A stretch of 64,000 bases of DNA from Sophora flavescens (taxonomy: Eukaryota > Streptophyta > Magnoliopsida > Fabales > Fabaceae): positions 83,523,607 to 83,587,606 of the forward strand of contig CM061065.1 in the NCBI GenBank assembly GCA_030762895.1. The letters are read 5' to 3'. The translations under genes were made by a program, and so were the position numbers. The notes beneath the pieces were generated by a model. That model did not search any database. It was not told the origin of the DNA and was given only the letters and a program-made list of their open reading frames with translations. Shown in pieces: positions 9,640-22,330 of the stretch (positions within the stretch are counted from its first letter, which is position 1; the number at the start of each line of letters is the position of its first letter).

Positions 9640-11078
9640 ATCCTTTCTCTTTAGTTTACTTTCAATTTCTTGTTAGTTTCTGCCTTGCTTTATTTTTGTT
9701 TTGTTTTCCTCAGCTCTTGAATAATTTGAGAAGCTCAAGAGTTGTGTTTGAGTCTTGTGTCAGCAAGCTTATTGGAATTTTGATTGATTTGGCACAGATT
9801 GATTGCATGATCTATGTGATGATTTCCCTAGGTTGAAAAAAGATTTTTGTTTTTGAAAAAGTGATCCCCGTGTGATTGAAAACTGAACTTTGAGATCTTT
9901 TGTTGTGATGGCATGATTTATGATAAGTTTGGGGTGATAGGAAGCACACAATAGGGATAGAATCTCGGTCAAACAATTTGCAAAAAATGTCCAGGTGAGG
10001 ATTTGAGCCTCCAACATGTTTTTAACTGTGTGAATCACTTTTGAGCTGCACTTTCCCAAATTTGCTTGAATCTCTTTATGGTTTGCATGTTTATGTGTTT
10101 GCATCAAATGATTTAGGCATTTTCTTTGTAAATAACCACTTGGCCTAAAAAATAACAATCCCTAATGCATGTTCCCTAGTTAGCCCTTTTGAGCCTGATT
10201 AGCTTATTGTTAATTCTTGATGACCTTATGTTATGAGCTCAAAAATCTGAAAAACCATGTTAACCCGATCTTAGGATTAGGAGAGCATGGAAGCTTAGCA
10301 AGAAGAATGGTTGCAAGAAACTAAGTTTGGGGTGGCTACAAGGATATGACATGTCATTCTGGGGTGAGAAAAAGAAAAAAAATAATAAAAAGGTTGGAGC
10401 CAAAAGAAAATAAAAGCAGAAAAAAAAGAGAAAAAAAAAAAAGAAAAGTGTAAAAATGATAAAAATAAAAGTATTAGAAGAAATGGTTGTAGTCACCCAA
10501 AGCATAAAGAAAAATGAAAAAAGGAACTTGAGTGGAAATTCAATGTGTAAAAAGTTTCATGCTCTCTTAATTCCTAGGGACTTCAGCCAGTACCTTTGTA
10601 TATCCTACCCTTAGCCAGGCCCCATTACAACCATAAAAGACCTTTTGATGTTGCATGCATGTTCTCCGTGGGAACCATTTTGAGATGAAAATCAAATTTA
10701 TAGGAAGTGTTCTTGAAAGGTGAATTGAGTGAAATGTTGATAACCTAGACAAAAACTGAGTGGTTGAGTGAAACACTAAATGCCCTTGTGAGGAAGGCAG
10801 TTGTTTGAATTTGGTGATCTCCCTTTGGTGTGTAACTTAGATCCCTTGATTAGATTAATGATTGTTTGAATGATGAAATTCTCAAATGTTTAGAATAAAT
10901 GATTGTGGGGATTACTTTACTTGAAAGGGGGGGAACATTGAAGAAAATTGTTTTGATGTATTGCTTGAAATCTGTGCAAAGTTGATTGAATCTTTTAAGC
11001 TTGCCATGTCTTGAGTCTTTTTAAGTTTTTGAGTTTTAGTTTGCTTGGGGACAAGCAAAGTTTAAGTTTGGGGTATTT
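9640..11078 (+). other. Non-coding 3' internal region of TR-GAG copy 1
   Basis: There is no convincing gene. The region is conserved with 44061-45457 along its length, including an A/G-rich tract (10360-10460) and GGGGACAAGCAAAGTTTAAG just before the LTR. Conservation of a non-coding region between two copies suggests packaging or priming signals, or simply recent common descent. Confidence 0.7.
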
Positions 11079-12301
11079 TGATCAGCCACTGGCTCATCTA
11101 GTTTTATGACTAGAAAAACCTTGGCTTTGTGCTAATTTTATCTCATTTTCACCCAAATTAGACTTGATTGTCTTTAAGCAGCATTTTGAGTCTGTAAAGT
11201 ATTTTTAGGTTAATTTAGTTGATTTAGAGTTGAATAAAGTACTTACTGTTATTTCTTGTTTTCAGATAATAAAAAGAAATAATTCTTGAGTTCTTCGCCA
11301 TGAAAGGCTGCTGCTCGCCTCGCGAGCCTGAAGGTGACTGTTCCAGAAATTGCAAACCTCTCTGTCTCGCCCCGCGAAACATGACTCGCCTCGCGAGTAA
11401 TCCAACCCTGGAAGACCAGAAGCCATCACGGCTTATCCATGTTGAAGGTCACGGGCGTTACAGTTTGGAATTTGAAGAGTCTCGCCTCACGAATATATGC
11501 TCGCCTCGTGAGAGAACCAAAAGCTGAAGACTATTCGTATTATTCGCCTCGCGAAGGTGTGCTCGCCTCGCGAGATAGCTGAATCCAGAATCTGTATTTA
11601 AGCTTGTTTGAAAGCAGAACTGAGGAGCTTTTAATCTTTTGTTTTCTTTTTAGTTTAGATAGCTGCGAAATTAGTAATGGAGAACTAGTCTCCTTGATTA
11701 ATCTACTGTGATTGGTTTCCATTTACACTTGAGGTTCTGTAATTCCTGTTTTGTATGCTTTTCCCTTTTCAATCCTATGCTATATATTTCTGTTTGCTTA
11801 ATTCAGGAGTGTATAGTGTTGTGTTGATTTATTTCGGTGATGTTATGTTCCTATATATAATCGCGTTTGCTTAATTCGCGTGTGTTCAATTCGTGTTCGC
11901 TTAGTTCACGAAGGGCTTAACCCCATTTGCCTAATTCGGGAATAGGAACATATATATGTAGTAGTGATTTCGCTTGTTAATTGTTGCTACAACCGGGAGG
12001 GAATTAGAATCTGCTTAGGGCTTGGAATTTACATGAACCGATGATAGTTGGAAAATCGAGAAGAGTAGATTAATCGTTTTCAGCTATTTGATAATCTTTT
12101 AAACTGCTCTGTTTCATTGCTCTGTTATCGCTTTGTTTTCCAATTGAATTTCAAACCAAACCACCCCCCCCCCCAAAAAAAAACTAATTTCTGTGGTAAA
12201 TAACAATTCAAGAGTCCTTGTGAGACGATATCCGAGTTGTCGCCCTTAACTACATTTTTGTAAACCGCTCGCTTTTTGGCGCGTGCGCGACAGCGCGACC
12301 A
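11079..12301 (+). repeat. 3' LTR of TR-GAG copy 1
   Basis: It starts with TGATCAGCC after the polypurine tract and ends with GCGCGACCA. Its end is longer than that of the 5' LTR: a GCGTGCGCGACAGC segment is missing from the 5' copy. Paired TCGCCTCGCGA sites are present, some mutated at CpG positions. Confidence 0.85.
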
Positions 12302-13040
12302 AAAATTTTATATAAAGGCTTGGGCAAACGTTTTTCAATATACAATACATTCAATTTTGAAAGATTACACGAAATTGAGAGAGAGCTTTTTCATTGAGAA
12401 TAGTTAAAGTCTTTTCTGTTAAGTGCTTCAAGTTGTAATATTGCTGATTTCTTAGAATCTGTTCAATCAGTCTTTTTACTGAGAAAGGAAGAGAAAATAG
12501 AGAAGGTTTCTCTGTGTGTTGATCTAAGAGTAGAATGGACTCTTAGAGGTTTGACAAGAGTAGATGGGACTCTTGGGAATTACAAGATTGCTTTGTCTAA
12601 AAGCTGTCATTGGGTAGAAGGAACCTGAGTTGTAAAAATATTTGTAATTGTGTTGATTTTAGTGGACGAAACTCACAAGTGATTGTGGGGACTGGATGCA
12701 GGTTACCAGATGAGGTAACTGAACCAAGATAAAACTCGGTTTTCACTTCTTTCTATCCTTTAACTCCTTTAACTGCTTTAAATTGTTGAATGTATGTGGT
12801 TAAGTTTTAGTTAAGGAAAATTTGTGTTTTTTCTGATCTAGAAAACTATATTTCATCAATCTTTCTTATTAAAGAATCAAGTCTTGAATCTAATAAACTT
12901 GCAAAAACTTATTTTGCTTTGTTGGTTGGCAAAACATTTTCAAAAGTTTTAGAAAAGTTTCAGTTTTTCTTAAAGGGGAAAAATTTTACAAAAATCTTAC
13001 ATACTCAATTCACCCCCCACCACCCCTTCTTGAGTATTAG
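12302..13040 (+). mobile_element. Sirevirus-like 3' LTR, downstream part
   Basis: A TATATAAA box at 12309-12316 is followed by a leader-like region, with alternating motifs such as TGGGGACTGGATGCAGG near 12690. The LTR ends near a C-rich stretch (CACCCCCCACCACCCC at 13010-13026). The exact end is uncertain because degraded LTR-like DNA of another family follows at once. Confidence 0.6.
12309..12316 (+). promoter_or_regulatory. TATA box of the Sirevirus-like LTR
   Basis: TATATAAA is followed by GGCTTGGGC. It is now separated from the upstream dyad array by the TR-GAG insertion. Confidence 0.6.
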
Positions 13041-14098
13041 AAGCCACATTCAACAAAAGCTATGTACGCATGTATTCAAGTTTCTGGAAAATCTGATGTT
13101 CATCAATACATAGATGTACTGAATGGGTGTACTGGTTGTTTAACCAAGATCATTTTTTTTAAAACACGTACAGCCATGTACTACATAGGTGTACATAACT
13201 ATCTGTATGAATCTTGGCTAATACATCCCTGCACTCAACCCATGTACAAGAAACCCGAAACTGAATAACTGAATCAATTACAGAAAGAACACACTTCACG
13301 AAATCAATTACATAAATTACAATCTGAGAGATCAATTTATAAAATCATTCATCTTCTTCTTTGAGCTATATTGTAAAAAGAGTGTGTTCTTCTCATTAGT
13401 GCTTCAATTTGTGTATCTGACTTTTGAGAGTTTTAGATCAAACCTTTTTCTTTCTATTTGATTGTAAGAGAGTGGGGAATCTCTCTGTGTGATTAGGGTG
13501 AGGCATTCCTAAGGTTAGAAAGGACAATTGTTGAGGCTTTTCACAAGGGTGCGGTATCCCAAGGTGGAAAATTAGTCTGTGGTGTTAAAGGTTTTTCAAG
13601 CACCTGGGTAAAGCTTGATGTGTTAGTGTGTGAAAACCCACATGTGGAGTGGGGACTAGATGTAGGTCACAGTAGTGGTGACTGAACCAGGATAAATCTA
13701 ATTGTGTGGTGATCTCTAAACTCAAACTCTTTAATATATGTTCATGCGCATATAAACTGAGTTCTTGATGTTCATTGTTCTTTATTGTTTATGTTCTTGA
13801 TCTGTAAAATATGAATTGAACCATTGTGCATAACCTGTTCTTGATCTTTAAATGTTGAACTGAACACTGCATAATTGATTTTGCTGATTTTGCTGAGGTT
13901 GGAACTTAATCTGAATTGTGTTAATTCTGATCTTGCTTCTTCTTATCCTCATCATTAATTCAAGATTTGTGAAAACCCTTTTTTCTATATTAACAAATAT
14001 CATGTGGCAAACATGAACAAAAGGTTTACGAGAAAGTTTTTGAAAAGATTTTAAAAGGGAAAGTTTTTAGAAAACTCAATTCCCCCCCCCGCCGGAGT
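13041..14098 (+). mobile_element. Fragment of a second Sirevirus-like LTR
   Basis: The layout resembles the LTR before it: repeated ATGTAC sites at 13062, 13114, 13176 and 13242, a TGGGGACTAGATGTAGG segment near 13655, and a C-run at 14080-14093. The similarity is structural and not base-by-base. No gene is seen. Both boundaries are uncertain. Confidence 0.5.
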
Positions 14099-14487
14099 GT
14101 TTGAAGCCGAACGAACATTGTTAAGCCTCAAGAGGCTAGGTGCACAAATAATACCTGTGTTTGAGTCTGGAGAGGCTAGGTGCGCAAATAATACTCGTCT
14201 CCTTGATAAGTTATAGTGTTAAAACTTGGTGAAGCCAAGGATTGGATGTAACCTAAAGGTTATGGGTGAACCTGGATAAATCTCTGAGTACTCTCTTCCC
14301 TTAAATCTTTACTTTATTTACAAGTTATTTATCAATTTATTAACTAACTGGGGAGTGTTAATAGCTGCTATTCAGTTTGCTGAAACAGACGTTTGTATCT
14401 AACCTTCTTATCTGCAGTGAATTTTGTTTTGTGCTTGAAAAACTCTGATTTGTGAAAACACTATTCAACCCCCCATCTAGTGTTGTT
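14099..14487 (+). repeat. 5' LTR remnant (Sirevirus-like family C)
   Basis: This matches 17380-17778, including two GAGGCTAGGTG segments, CTTGGTGAAGCCAAGG, and the end CTAGTGTTGTTTTG. Its upstream part is missing. Confidence 0.75.
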
Positions 14488-14500
14488 TTGTATCAAGAGC
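14488..14500 (+). promoter_or_regulatory. Degenerate tRNA-Met primer-binding site
   Basis: TTGTATCAAGAGC resembles TGGTATCAGAGC, the copia initiator tRNA-Met site, with an extra base and a mismatch. Confidence 0.55.
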
Positions 14501-14548
14501 TCAACCTCTGGGTTGAGCACCTCACAAGTGTAGCGGAAAAGATTCTGG

Positions 14549-15413
14549 ATGATGGCAAGTGAAGCAAGTTCAAGCAACAGTGTGTACAATCAGGGTACAT
14601 ACCTCAGTAGACCTCCCATGTTTAGTGGAAAAGATTATAAGTACTAGAAGAGTAAGATATGAATGTTTATAGAGTCAAGAGATATGGATCTATGGGATAT
14701 CATATCTCAAGGGTCTAATATTCCAACTGAAGAGAATGGAAATGATATTCCAAGGAATAGATGGTCAGCATATCAAAAGAGCTTGTTTCAGCTAAATGCA
14801 AAAGCCAAGTATCTACTTGTGTGCTCTCTCGGCAAATCTGAATTCGATAAGATCATTAGCTGTGAAACAGCTAAGGATATATGGAATAGGTTTGAAGAAT
14901 TCTATGATGAGGACTTGTTATCAAGGAAACTTCTGAGGAGAGATCAGTAAACAATGACAACAACATTCCATCTTCAAGCCTGTCAAAAGATAAGCATCTT
15001 CAAAATGATGATGAAGATGAGGAAATCTCCGAAGCGGCAAAGAAGATGAGAAAATTCTGAAACAAAGTTAGAGCAAGAAAAGCAGCAATCAGAACAGTTG
15101 GTGACAGAATGCCACCATTGAAAAATATGATCACTAGGGAAGATCTTGATAAAGAATAAGAAGATGAGTTCAGATGTCTGTTAGGAGACACTGATTCAGA
15201 CTATGAGGTAAATTCTGAATTTGAGGATCTACAAGATGCCTATCACTGATCTCAAGCATCATCTTCTGAGCAACCTCCTGAGCAAAATATAGTTCTTGTT
15301 TGTGATCCTGTTGCAATAGAAGGCATTAGAATAGAAAATCAAAAGCTAGACACAATCATGGAACTCTTACAGAAAATTGTTAAAAAAATGATTAAGTACG
15401 TAGCTTTTCGATG
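14549..15413 (+). pseudogene. Ty1-copia gag relic
   Basis: From the ATG at 14549 the frame encodes a typical copia gag N-terminus (RPPMFSGKDY). It has two stops near 14647 and 14660, then the ORF 14663-14950 with features such as LWDIISQG and FDKIISCETAKDIWNRFEE, as in the UBN2/DUF4219-type gag of plant copia elements. The acidic sequence that follows (to about 15413) is in another frame with several stops and is joined without any pol. This is an internally deleted, dead element. Confidence 0.75.
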
Positions 15414-15980
15414 ATGTGAAAATTTCTTGAACAATTTGTCTGATATCTTTACTTGAAAAATTGTTATTTTCTGAAGTGATATTTACACTTCTCTGGTTTA
15501 TCTATATTGTGAGTGTTTGGGACTCATATTTATTCTTCTCTGATATCTTTTCTGTGATATATTTTTGGTGTCTGTTTCTCTATCTCTAGAATATCTGAAT
15601 GATCAAATATATGGTCTTTATTTCTTGTTTTGGTATCTCTCTTCCAAAGTACCTCCCTAAGTACCCAAGTACTTACCTTTTTATAATGCCAAAAAGTGGA
15701 GAAAAGAAAAGAAAGTAAATAATATGTTCTTATACTGGAAATAATTGTCTAAAAGAAAGCATAAGTTCAGGGGGAGCTATAAGGAAAGCTCTAAATCTTG
15801 AAAATAAATATGAATCTTTGTTATAGTTGATATCATTCTAAGGTTGTATGTTAAAGTTTCTGAAGAAAAAGCTCAAGTATGTATCTTAACTCAACGAGAA
15901 TGTATCTTTTTTATATCTACTTTATATTTGTTTTTGCTCAAATAAAATCATATGAAATGTTTGTCATCTCCCGGGGGGGG
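15414..15980 (+). other. Non-coding region with polypurine tracts
   Basis: No gene is seen. CAGGGGGAG at 15769-15777 and CCGGGGGGGG at 15971-15980 precede the 3' LTR and resemble the multiple polypurine tracts of the first Sirevirus-like element. Confidence 0.6.
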
Positions 15981-17778
15981 TTAAGTCATAAAGCGTCTGA
16001 CTCTGTCATGATGTTAAGTCATAAAGCGTCTGACTCACTCTCAAGTTAGCCCGTGTGTGTTTTTGATGAGCCCAACCATTGAGCAAATGATTTTAATTGA
16101 ACTGTCTGAATATTGCTAATCATCTACTTGAGATGTACAGGAAAGAAAATATTTAAACAAGTCAATCTAAAGAAAGAATCATAACATACTTCTTGTGTTT
16201 GACTTCTGGTAGAAAAATGAATCAACTAAGGCAATGCGTCTGAGAAGACCCTCATATGCTAAATATATTGAAGCGTCTCTCAAACTACAGACTCCTTGAA
16301 TATAAAAGAAGCAATTATGTCCTAAGAACAAGAAGCAGTTTGATATGTATTGACAAACATCTTGAAGAATGGAAGAGGAAGATGAGAATCACAACTGGTC
16401 ATCATGTTACTCATAAGTGGAGGCTCTATTGAAGAATAAAGAGTGAACCTCCTCAAAGTTCTTCACCCAATCTCTCAAGGAAGAGAATCAAGAATTCTTC
16501 AAAAGCTATACACTGATCAATACTCTTCAAGTCAGATTGCAAAGGGTTAAAAATGCAATCTTCTGAAGAAAGCGGAAAGAAGACGAATCAAGTTATAGAC
16601 TAAGTCTTCAGTAAGACTCATGAAAGAAGCGTAAGATTTAAAGATGTGTCTGAAGTTCTGTCAGAACCAGAAAGGCACTCAGCACATGTCAGAACCAACA
16701 AAGCACCAGGAATGCGTCCAAAGCCATATTTCTTGCTTGAAGACAAGATAAAAGAAGCATTTATTCATAAGGATATATCATCGAAGAAAGGAATCAAATA
16801 TTTAAATGAGTATAATAGTTTTTCCCCTGTCATCGAAAGAGTACAAAAAGGAAGAAAAGATGAAGACCCTGCTACAACTCTCCTTTTATAAAATAAGTGA
16901 AAAGCACCTTTCTCTGAGCTTTTCTCAACATTGCACAAATAAGGAAAGATACACTGCCAGAGTAGAAAAGCATGTCTGCTATGCTCTGTGGTCAAACAAA
17001 GGACCTCCAACATTCTCAAACATTTAATGCCAAATAAAAACGACCATTTTCAGTCTAGAAGATAAAGAGAAGAACTTTGCAAAGTAAAAATATGCTTCAA
17101 CAGATCTATTATGGACAAGTATAAATTGAAGAACTTGGAAACTTAAGAAGAAACACAAGAGACAAATATTTTCTGAGAACATTCACGCTGAAAGCTCTTT
17201 CTCTCTGATCATCTTCTCTCCAAATTACATATCATTTAGAGAAGACCTTACTCTGCGATCTGCTTGATCAAAAAATCTTTATTCTCTTTAAAGTGTTATT
17301 CTGGTTGAATTGCATTTGTGTAATGCTGAAGTTATTCTTCAAACAACTCTCAAACTCCTTGAGCCTGAAGAGGCTTGTCTCAAGAATATTTGTTGTTGAG
17401 CTTGAAGAGGCTAGGTGTGCAAACAATACTTGTGGTTGAGCCTGGAGAGGCTAGGTGTGCAGATAATACTCGTCTATAACATTGATCAATTATAGTGATA
17501 AAACTTGGTGAAGCCAAGGACTGGACGTAACCCAAAGTTTGTGGGTGTACAAGAATAAATCCCTGAGTACTCTCTTCCCCAACTCTTTACTTTATTTACA
17601 GTTATTTATTCACTGTTACTAATATTTTGGGGAGTATTAATAGTTGTTGTAAGTAATTTAGTTTGCCGAAACAGATGTCTGTCAAAAAGCGTCTTATCTT
17701 CACGGAATCTTGTTTTGTGCTTTGAAAACTTATTTGCGAAAACATTATTCAACCCCCTTCTAGTGTTGTTTTGTGTCA
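15981..17778 (+). repeat. 3' LTR of Sirevirus-like family C
   Basis: It begins with a tandem 33-bp repeat (TTAAGTCATAAAGCGTCTGA at 15981 and 16014). It contains scattered GCGTCTG motifs and ends with the segment shared with 14099-14487. No coding capacity is supported. The exact end is uncertain by a few bases. Confidence 0.7.
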
Positions 17779-18610
17779 TTTCAGAAGTCATTTGCTCCCC
17801 ACCAAGTTCTAACTTGCCAATTGCCAAAATCAACAAATCGTATCTCTATTCAAATCAGTCACAAATTCGTGAATCAGACGAGCTTGGGGTTTCACACTAG
17901 TCCTTGTCAAATTCTCGTTGTGTTTCTCCCCTGCAAGAACCCACTCATGTTCCTTCACCCCTTTGAGAGAAGCGAAGGAATAGGTTGAATCCCGAACTGA
18001 TGAAGCTTTTGGGAATGGGTTGATGAGAAAGACAGGCGAATGAGGCTTTTGGGAATGGGTTGAAGAGGAAGAGAATCGAAGATGCCCAAACCATATTTGA
18101 GGGGGAGAGAGAAAGGGTGAGAGGAGGTTGAGGTGGGAGAGTAAGAGAGCTTGAAGGATGGACCAGAGGGGAAATTTGTGGAGAGTGAGAAGGAAAATTT
18201 AGAAGCGGAGTTGGTGGTAGTGATGGTGGTGGTGGTGATGGCAGAAGTTAAGGGGCGACAGAAACTGATCTTCTGGTTTGATTGAGGGGAGAGGGTTTAC
18301 TAGTGGTAGTGAAACGATGTAATTATTGGTCTAAGTGCCATGTTTCATTTTTGAAATAAATAAAATAAATTCCACATAGGCAAATATAACAACAAGTGGA
18401 TGAATTAACGGGCCACGTCGACAAACTAATGGAGGCTTCGTAACGAACATCAACAAAGGGGTTAACGTATCCCTAGTTTGTAATTGTCAAGGAATAACGG
18501 ACGAGTTTTGTTTTTGTCGGGGAATAAAATGAGCACTGAAAAAATTGACAGGGACAAAAATGGGTATTTACTTTTTTTTGTCAAAGATGTAATTACGGTT
18601 TTTTAGTAAG
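17779..18610. other. Gene-free stretch
   Basis: This is unassigned DNA with a purine-rich segment (18050-18300, GAGGGGGAGAGAG-like), then AT-rich DNA. I see no coherent ORF and no recognised element ends. Confidence 0.4.
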
Positions 18611-18614
18611 TCCA

Positions 18615-19010
18615 ATAAGCTAGCTTATAGCTTATTTGACTAGCTCATAAGCTTATTTGACTGAAATAGAGGTGTTTGGTAACAAACTTATCTCATTAGC
18701 TTATAGCTTTTTTTCACAAGCTATTTTATTTAGCTTATGCATATAGCTTATACCTTATTGATTTTTCTCTCGTTTTTACCCTTATTCATTTAATGAAATT
18801 CTCACTTTACCATGCCTATTATAAATATGTCATTTTATGTCATTTTATATTTATAAGCTAGTTCAACTGATAATTTTATCAAACACTCTAAATTCAATCA
18901 ACTAGTTTTTCAACTATCAATTATAAACTTTTAGCTAAAAATTAACTCATAAGCTATAAGTTAACCTATCAATCATAAACTAGCTGATCATCTATTTTTA
19001 TCAAATAAAG
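18615..19010. repeat. Fold-back MITE-like repeat rich in AAGCTTATAAGC
   Basis: Both ends are packed with AGCTTATAGC/GCTATAAGC palindromes. GTGTTTGGTAA near 18671 has an inverted counterpart (TTATCAAACAC) near 18880. This resembles the hAT- or Harbinger-type MITEs common in plant genomes. Ends and TSD are not clear. Confidence 0.4.
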
Positions 19011-19310
19011 CCTTCCACTGAGAAACATCTTTACACATTAAAGTGACCCAATCTAAGTAGCCTAAGTGCTCTGTCCCACAAAAACAGTGTAGAGATAAAC
19101 AGAGTTTTAGGGTTTAAATATGGCCCCAAAATCATTAGATGGGTTTTAACCGGTTTCATCCCGTACGTCATGTAATTTCAGTGACCCCATCAATTATTGG
19201 GAGCTGACCCTTCTGTATTTTGTTTATCAATAATTAAAAAACCTGTCGGCATCGCAAATTTGAATACCCCACCAATAATACACGAGCAGAAAAGTACAAG
19301 ATTAATAAAA

Positions 19311-19632
19311 GGTTTAATTATATTTTTAATCCCTCAATTTTTTTAATTGTGCTATTTTGATCTCTCAAAAAATTTAATTGTATATTTCATCCACCAACTT
19401 TTTTAATTGTGTAATTTTGATACCTCAAAATTTTAACTGTACATATAGTCCTCTAATTTGTGGTGTGCAAAATTAGACCTTCCGACAATGACTATTCAAT
19501 GTGCAATTAAATTTTTAGGAACCAAAATCGTACAATTTTAAAAATTTAGGGATGAAATGTACAATTAAAATTTTTAAGGTACCAAAATCGTCTGATTGAA
19601 AAAAATTGAGAGACCAAAAATACAATTAAACC
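19311..19632. mobile_element. Mutator-type MITE with 9-bp TSD
   Basis: Terminal inverted repeats run about 33 bp: GGTTTAATTATATTTTTAAT at the left, and at the right the reverse complement of GGTTTAATTGTATTTTTGGT. The element is flanked on both sides by TTAATAAAA (19302-19310 and 19633-19641). A perfect 9-bp duplication is diagnostic of Mutator-like insertion. There is no coding capacity. Confidence 0.85.
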
Positions 19633-19710
19633 TTAATAAAATGATGGGTTGGCTATACTCAACCTCTTTCCAATTTCCCTTTCACACACATGCAACTAAT
19701 CAAATATGAA

Positions 19711-19867
19711 AAATGCTAGAAAAAACACTTTTTAACACCATAAATTTCTTATAAGATCTACTTAATCACAGGGATTTATTCTCTATTTGATAAATTTTAT
19801 ATAAAGTTCACGTATTAATAATAAAAAATATGTTGAAGAAAGTGCTAAAAAAATACGTTCCTAGCAT
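19711..19867. mobile_element. Small MITE-like inverted repeat
   Basis: The left end ATGCTAGAAAAAACACTTT and the right end, whose reverse complement begins ATGCTAGGAACG and continues to AGCACTTTC, form an imperfect terminal inverted repeat around about 110 AT-rich bases. No TSD is assigned. Confidence 0.45.
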
Positions 19868-20210
19868 TGCTTATTTAATTTTAACTAACCAATAACTCAC
19901 TTTGTAACCCGCTGATCACCTTGACCAAGAAAATATATTATTATGTTCACAAATGCAACTTTCTTTTGGGAGGGGTAAGGGGGAATGTAATTCCATTTTA
20001 GAAACAACAAATATCCCATCATGTTGCCAAGATATCATCAAACCAATAATGTTCCTCCTTTTTGCTTAATTTATCATTGACACTTTTTTTTTTTGGTGGC
20101 AGTAAAGGCAATGGTTAAAAAGATAAAACAGTAGAGACAAATGTGAATCAATTTTTGCTAATCTGTCCCCCATCAGAAAAAATTTACGGCCCTCATTAAA
20201 ATTAAGAAAA

Positions 20211-20369
20211 TGCTAACATGCCCTAAGAACATTGTTAAGGAATCCAAAAAAGTAAATTTTTATGTGAAGTGATGTAATCAATACATTGGAAAGTGATATA
20301 CTTAATTTTTTAATAAATAATTTCCACATTTGAATTCCTTAAACAATGCCCTTAGGACACTTGTCAGCA
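20211..20369. mobile_element. MITE with GCTAACA...CCTAAG terminal repeats
   Basis: The left arm GCTAACATGCCCTAAGAACA and the reverse complement of the right arm, GCTGACAAGTGTCCTAAGGG, share more than 30 aligned bases, including ATTGTTAAGGAATC-like sequence. It is non-coding. Confidence 0.6.
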
Positions 20370-22330
20370 ATACCCTTAAAATTATGGTTAAAAGGTTATT
20401 CCGAGTCATCTATAAAGGTGTTTTATGCACCAAACTTGCATTAGACGTCCCCCAATTATCATGCCTCAAACATGGCAGGCATCTTAAAAGCTAGACTTCA
20501 ATTTGGGGGACGAATGAAATAGTTCCTGCAACTGTTAATGTTTGTCAAGTGATCAAACACTCCAGCGGATCCTCCTTTCCAATGCCATTCAACATAGGTG
20601 TGTGTGTGTATCTGTTGGGAAGATAAGGTGGAGAGAGAGTGACAAGGAAACGGGGCAAGGCCACATGGGTGTTTCAAAGGGTGTGGCAATAAAAGCCAAT
20701 GTCACAACAACCAGTTGAAACAAGTCATTGATAAAGAAAAAGTTGAATTCTTATATCTGCACAAAGACCCAGATTGACTATATTGAATCATATGCACCAC
20801 ATAAGATTCATTTTAGGATTTAATTTTAACCAAGGATGAAATATCCAAAATAGAAACCATACCATGTAGACTAGATAAATTTCAATTCTGTAATAAATAG
20901 AGGATGTAACTGACTTTATCTTCCCTTAAATACTGAAATTTCAGAGTACAACTTCCCAGGAGAGAACCATAGTAATGACAGAAAACAGTTTCAAAACACC
21001 CAAATAAGTATGATACAACAAGCCTACCTTTAAAAAAGAGGTCAACATAGCCACATATACAGTATTAAAGAACAGAAAGCAAACTGTATCAAATCAACAA
21101 CACAAATTTGAAATTTAAAATGCCTAGTAGTAGCAGAGTATGTTCATTCATATATACATAGCAGATGAAAGTGGTAACAATAGTTGGAAACAAAGAAGAA
21201 ACAAAAGGGTCTTTATACACATCACTGATAACCCACAAAACATTCCACTTACATACAAGAAAACACATTATTCTCACATTGATCTATCTAATAAATGGCT
21301 AAGAATTGCATATAAAAATCTGAACTCAACACATAACTCTTGCATAGTAGATAGAACAACAGCTATGTCCTTCATATAACAGTCATGACTGAAATAAATA
21401 AGACTAACAAAAGAGTGTGCAAGTGAAGGAGAGAGCAATGCACATAGCACACCAGCAGCTATGCCAAATTGGTAACATGGCCACTTTTAATGACCTCAAT
21501 TCCCTCAAAGATGCCCAAACCAAAACCAAGAAACATGAATTCTGAATCACTATTTGAAAGAAGGGTACTCCAACAAAATGGGAGTGATGGTTGATGATTA
21601 TAACACACAAAAAGCACAATCACTCAACCAAACATAATAAATAAACTTGCAATAACTAATCACTTCTAGTCTTCTACAGCAACAATGACCAAACTTGTAC
21701 ACCCAATTAAGAAAGTCATTGAAATTGAAAATCCATAGTGAAAGTGAAACAGAAGCAACAATGCAACCCGTCACTCCAAGCTTTATTCTTCACCCACCTT
21801 GGAGCAATTTCTGACTCTTACCACAATAATATTATTAAATTAACTCATTCCATTGCACTTGCATACTGATCAAGGTTCTGAAAACCACTTCCAGCCTCAA
21901 TCCTTAGTTACCATCCAGGTCATAATAAATACCATGGCAATCCATGCTTTATCTCTCCTCTACTAAAAAACCAAAACAATCTAAACAAATTTATTATCTT
22001 CTAAGAACCTAATTAGTTTCCCAAACCATGAAAACCCTAAATGAATTCCATAATTCACGGATTTCTCCACTCAAAACTAACCCCCCAAAAAAAAAAAAAG
22101 AGCCTAGCCTAAAATTTCACTAGAATCTTCTACTTGTCCACACACAACAACAAAGCCATAGCCATACACATAAATAGTACCGGTATCATATATACGAAGA
22201 ACCGAAATGAATCCTCGTGTATATAATGTTCTTGTCATGTAACCATATGAGGGATATAACAGGAATTTCACTTGGCCCTCAATAAAATCTGTGTGTAAAA
22301 ATGACACTTGAGGATTCATTCACAGAAAAA
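20370..22330. other. Gene-free stretch downstream of the TCP gene
   Basis: No supported gene. This is AT-rich DNA 3' of the minus-strand TCP gene. Its right part, including the poly-A run at 22087-22100, is probably TCP 3' UTR or flank. Only short spurious ORFs occur. Confidence 0.5.

Larger units (their letters stand above)
7761..12301 (+). mobile_element. TR-GAG-type non-autonomous LTR retrotransposon, copy 1
   Basis: Two LTRs (7761-8961 and 11079-12301) begin with TGATCAGCC and end with ACCA. A primer-binding site follows the first LTR, and a GTTTAAGTTTGGGGT polypurine tract precedes the second. The internal 2.1 kb holds only a shortened ORF and non-coding DNA; no protease, reverse transcriptase or integrase is present. 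Flanking pentamers do not match (CCTAT on the left, AAAAT on the right), so an intact target-site duplication is not visible. It is a shorter relative of the element at 40989-46821. Confidence 0.85.
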
